Source of the DNA: Bacteroidota bacterium
GTDB taxonomy: Bacteria > Bacteroidota > Bacteroidia > Bacteroidales > UBA10428
Assembly (NCBI GenBank): GCA_024640925.1
Contig: JAHEEB010000137.1
Span: 1-8,256, forward strand
Direction: 5' to 3'
DNA: 8,256 nt
Made by a program: the position numbers and the translations under genes. Below the pieces are notes generated by a model, which had not been told where the DNA came from, made no database searches, and saw nothing but the letters and a program-made list of their open reading frames with translations. Positions 6,937-8,256 of this stretch are shown here, one piece after another; position 1 is the stretch's first letter, and each line of letters starts with the position of its first letter.

Positions 6937-7317
6937 TTATGTCTTTTTTAATCGGATACTTCTTCTTTCCATTAAAACCACTAATAAAATACCCAATATG
7001 TAACACAGCAGGTCTATCCACGAAAAAGAGCTGCCAATAACCACAAGAGCTATCTTGTTGTTTTCCAGATCTATAACTTCTACAATTTTCAAATATTGCA
7101 GAAATTCAACCAGAAAAGCAAAAATCAACACGGCAATAGCTGCCATTAAAACCCTTATGTTAAAAATGCTCATAATAGTGCAATAAAGAAATATTACCAC
7201 AAGAAAATCGCCAACATGCGGACGAATAATACTATCGTTCACATAAAGAGCAATTAATACTTCAATAAAAAACAGAATTAATGCATAGATGAAGTACTTA
7301 AATTTTAGTTTAAACAT
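6937..7317 (-). CDS. DUF2809-family small integral membrane protein
   Basis: A 126-residue protein with four predicted membrane segments (about 8-26, 36-53, 56-76 and 97-116) and a basic C-terminal tail (R118 onward, ending K-K-T), which favours a cytoplasmic C-terminus. Its conserved-looking motifs match what I know of the DUF2809 family: R32-P33-H34-x-G36-D37-F38-L39 between helices 1 and 2, F66-A-F-x-x-E71-F-x-Q74-Y in helix 3, and G95-S-S-F-S-W100-x-D102-L before helix 4. The family has no established function. Its polar residues next to the membrane (R32, H34, D37, E71, Q74, D102) suggest a small membrane pocket, which is inference. Length is normal for the family and the gene looks intact. 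Start ATG at 7317 and stop TAA at 6939-6937. It is convergent with the sensor gene and divergent from the transporter gene; no promoter matching the consensus is clear upstream. Confidence 0.85.
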   Translation of the reverse strand: MFKLKFKYFIYALILFFIEVLIALYVNDSIIRPHVGDFLVVIFLYCTIMSIFNIRVLMAAIAVLIFAFLVEFLQYLKIVEVIDLENNKIALVVIGSSFSWIDLLCYILGILLVVLMERRSIRLKKT

Positions 7318-7390
7318 GTTATATCGTTTTGAAAATAATATGTATGATGTAATCTAATAAATTATAATCAATTTTAGTAAATTAATAGAA

Positions 7391-7434
7391 TCTAAAACCT
7401 TCTGTCAGAATAATTATGCTGGACTGGTTTTAGA
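7391..7434. repeat. Perfect 9-base-pair inverted repeat, possible operator or hairpin
   Basis: TCTAAAACC (7391-7399) and GGTTTTAGA (7426-7434) are exact reverse complements separated by 26 bases; within the loop CAG (7406-7408) and CTG (7419-7421) could also pair. The right arm is followed by a run of A, so on the plus strand it is not a terminator. It sits between divergent promoters, just upstream of the duplicated promoter unit, where a regulator site would be expected. No family is assignable. Confidence 0.5.
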
Positions 7435-7454
7435 AAAAATATCATAAAAATAGT

Positions 7455-7485
7455 GTTGAACTTGATCTTTCAAATAGTATTTTTG
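7455..7485 (+). promoter_or_regulatory. Promoter P1 (upstream copy) for the transporter
   Basis: GTTG (7455-7458) and TATTTTTG (7478-7485) are separated by 19 bases, the spacing expected for Bacteroidota -33/-7 elements. The -7 octamer matches TAnnTTTG exactly; the -33 differs from TTTG at one base. A transcript from here starts near 7492 and carries the three-codon upstream ORF at 7520-7531. Confidence 0.55.
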
Positions 7486-7519
7486 TAAAGGGAAAAAATC
7501 GTTTAATAATTAGCGGCTG

Positions 7520-7531
7520 ATGGAAAAATAG
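7520..7531 (+). other. Three-codon upstream ORF (Met-Glu-Lys-stop) left by the duplication
   Basis: The copy-1 start codon reads ATG GAA AAA TAG. It is in the same frame as the transporter start 78 bases later and has the same upstream context as the real start, so ribosomes should recognise it. It would be translated only on transcripts from P1. Whether it dampens or re-initiates expression is unknown. Confidence 0.5.
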
Positions 7532-7532
7532 T

Positions 7533-7563
7533 GTTGAACTTGATCTTTCAAATAGTATTTTTG
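7533..7563 (+). promoter_or_regulatory. Promoter P2 (downstream copy) for the transporter
   Basis: GTTG (7533-7536), a 19-base spacer and TATTTTTG (7556-7563) repeat P1 exactly, 78 bases downstream. The start of transcription is expected near 7570, giving a leader of about 28 bases that lacks a Shine-Dalgarno next to the ATG at 7598. This is probably the original promoter position relative to the gene. Confidence 0.6.
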
Positions 7564-7597
7564 TAAAGGGAAAAAATCGTTTAATAATTAGCGGCTG

Positions 7598-8256
7598 ATG
7601 GAAATCTTAAAATTATTCACTCAAACGGGTGTAGCTTCGTCTTTGTTATTTCTTGCAATTGCAAGTATAGCAGGAATTTTACTTGGAAAAATAAAAATTG
7701 GTAATATAAAACTCGGTATAGCCGGCGTTTTGTTTTCTGGCTTGCTACTTGGACATTTGGGTGTTGAAATGAATGAGGAAATGCAACACTTCGTTAAAGA
7801 ATTCGGGTTGATTTTATTTGTTTACTCCATTGGAATATCAATCGGACCGCGCTTTGTTTCATCTTTTAAAGATAATGGCCTGAAGATTAACCTTCTTGCA
7901 TCATTGATCGTTTTCCTGGGATTTGGAATTGCCATTGTCATCAAATATACCTTCAATCTTGAAGTACAGGAGATTGCAGGCATCCTTTGCGGGGCAGTCA
8001 CCAATACTCCAAGTCTGGGCGCTGCTCAAATTGTCCTTTCAGAGCAAATTCCAAACGTCACAAACCTTACAGAAGTTAGCGGAATGGGATACGCTGTAGC
8101 TTACCCGTTTGGAATAATCGGGATTATTCTTGTTATGTCGCTTGTAAGACTGTTTTTCAGGATTAAAATAAAGAGCGAAATAGAACAAGACAGAATTGAT
8201 TCAGAAGGTAGAAGCGGAAAAGTACAAACCGTTAAAGTGACTGTTTCCAATCAGAA
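7598..8256 (+). CDS. AspT/YidE-type membrane transporter (partial, N-terminal 219 residues)
   Basis: I read this frame by hand: it is open from ATG at 7598 to the right edge. The visible part is the first membrane half of an aspartate:alanine-exchanger-family (AAE, Asp-Al_Ex) protein. Hydrophobic segments lie at about 13-30, 37-55, 66-83, 95-117, 125-147 and 165-187, with a hydrophilic stretch starting at 188. Family-like motifs are F74-x-Y-x-x-G79-x-x-x-G83-P84-x-F86 and G132-A-V-T-N-T-P-S-L-G-A-A-Q144. Complete members run about 530-560 residues, with a cytoplasmic TrkA_C/RCK_C pair in the middle followed by a second membrane half; the hydrophilic stretch at 188-219 is where that middle section begins. 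Characterised relatives exchange aspartate for alanine, but many are orphans, so the substrate is not assigned. The start is fixed by the hydrophobic N-terminus; the identical upstream ATG at 7520 is closed by TAG. Confidence 0.9.
   Translation, partial: MEILKLFTQTGVASSLLFLAIASIAGILLGKIKIGNIKLGIAGVLFSGLLLGHLGVEMNEEMQHFVKEFGLILFVYSIGISIGPRFVSSFKDNGLKINLLASLIVFLGFGIAIVIKYTFNLEVQEIAGILCGAVTNTPSLGAAQIVLSEQIPNVTNLTEVSGMGYAVAYPFGIIGIILVMSLVRLFFRIKIKSEIEQDRIDSEGRSGKVQTVKVTVSNQ

Larger units (their letters stand above)
7318..7597. other. 280-base divergent intergenic region
   Basis: This separates the divergent starts of the DUF2809-type gene (7317, minus) and the transporter (7598, plus). The left part (7318-7390) is very AT-rich and should hold the minus-strand promoter; the best candidate there is an imperfect -7 (TAAAATTG read on the minus strand). 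The centre holds a 9-base-pair inverted repeat and the right part a perfect 78-base tandem duplication with two promoter copies. Confidence 0.7.
7446..7604 (+). repeat. Perfect 78-base tandem duplication covering promoter, leader and start codon
   Basis: Copy 1 is 7446-7523 and copy 2 is 7524-7601, identical at every base. The match continues three bases further (7602-7604 equal 7524-7526) before breaking at 7605. Each copy contains the -33-like GTTG, a TATTTTTG -7 element, the GTAAAGGG stretch, the 5' leader and ATGG. The second ATG is the true start of the transporter; the first opens a three-codon ORF. The short A-run at the junction is compatible with slippage or recombination. Complete identity suggests a recent event or selection for both copies. 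Confidence 0.97.

Noticed and set aside
7446..7601. Tandem repeat as part of a mobile element or attachment site
   Set aside because: There is no integrase, transposase or terminal inverted repeats nearby, and the unit coincides with promoter plus start codon, so a simple local duplication explains it.
7822..8004. 60-residue minus-strand ORF inside the transporter
   Set aside because: Antisense shadow of a continuous reading frame with clear family motifs.

Overview
The window looks like AT-rich chromosomal DNA from a member of the Bacteroidota, probably an environmental Bacteroidia or Flavobacteriia lineage. Three things suggest this: a sensor built from a two-component-type propeller, a Y_Y_Y domain and a SpoIIE-type phosphatase; -7/-33 promoter elements of the Bacteroidota type (TAnnTTTG preceded by TTTG/GTTG); and no Shine-Dalgarno sequences at the starts. 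No taxon marker is present, so the assignment is inference.

Layout. (1) 1-1470, minus strand, open at the left edge: a secreted, almost wholly alpha-helical protein made of an exact 29-residue repeat organised in triplets of 87 residues. (2) 1537-2781, minus strand: a membrane-anchored calcineurin-type metallophosphoesterase, upstream of and co-directional with the coiled-coil gene. (3) 2782-3451, a 670-base stretch with no intact gene: a degraded small minus-strand ORF, a near-palindrome and an eleven-unit 7-base tandem array full of GATC. (4) 3452-6892, plus strand: a 1146-residue transmembrane sensor phosphatase with a periplasmic propeller, a charged insert, a Y_Y_Y domain, one membrane helix, a coiled coil and a PP2C/SpoIIE catalytic domain. 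(5) 6937-7317, minus strand, convergent with (4): a small DUF2809-type membrane protein. (6) 7318-7597: a divergent intergenic region with a 9-base-pair inverted repeat and a perfect tandem duplication of a 78-base promoter/leader/start-codon unit. (7) 7598 to the right edge, plus strand: the N-terminal membrane half of an AspT/YidE-type transporter.

The genes do not form an obvious single pathway. The metallophosphoesterase and coiled-coil genes could be transcribed in series, although a promoter candidate sits between them. The sensor phosphatase stands alone, with no sigma/anti-sigma partner or response regulator in view. The transporter appears to be driven by two identical promoters created by duplication.

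The most unusual items are the 29/87-residue periodicity of the coiled-coil protein, which predicts what lies just outside the window, and the promoter duplication, which leaves behind a three-codon upstream ORF. I found no RNA gene, CRISPR array, insertion sequence or phage gene.
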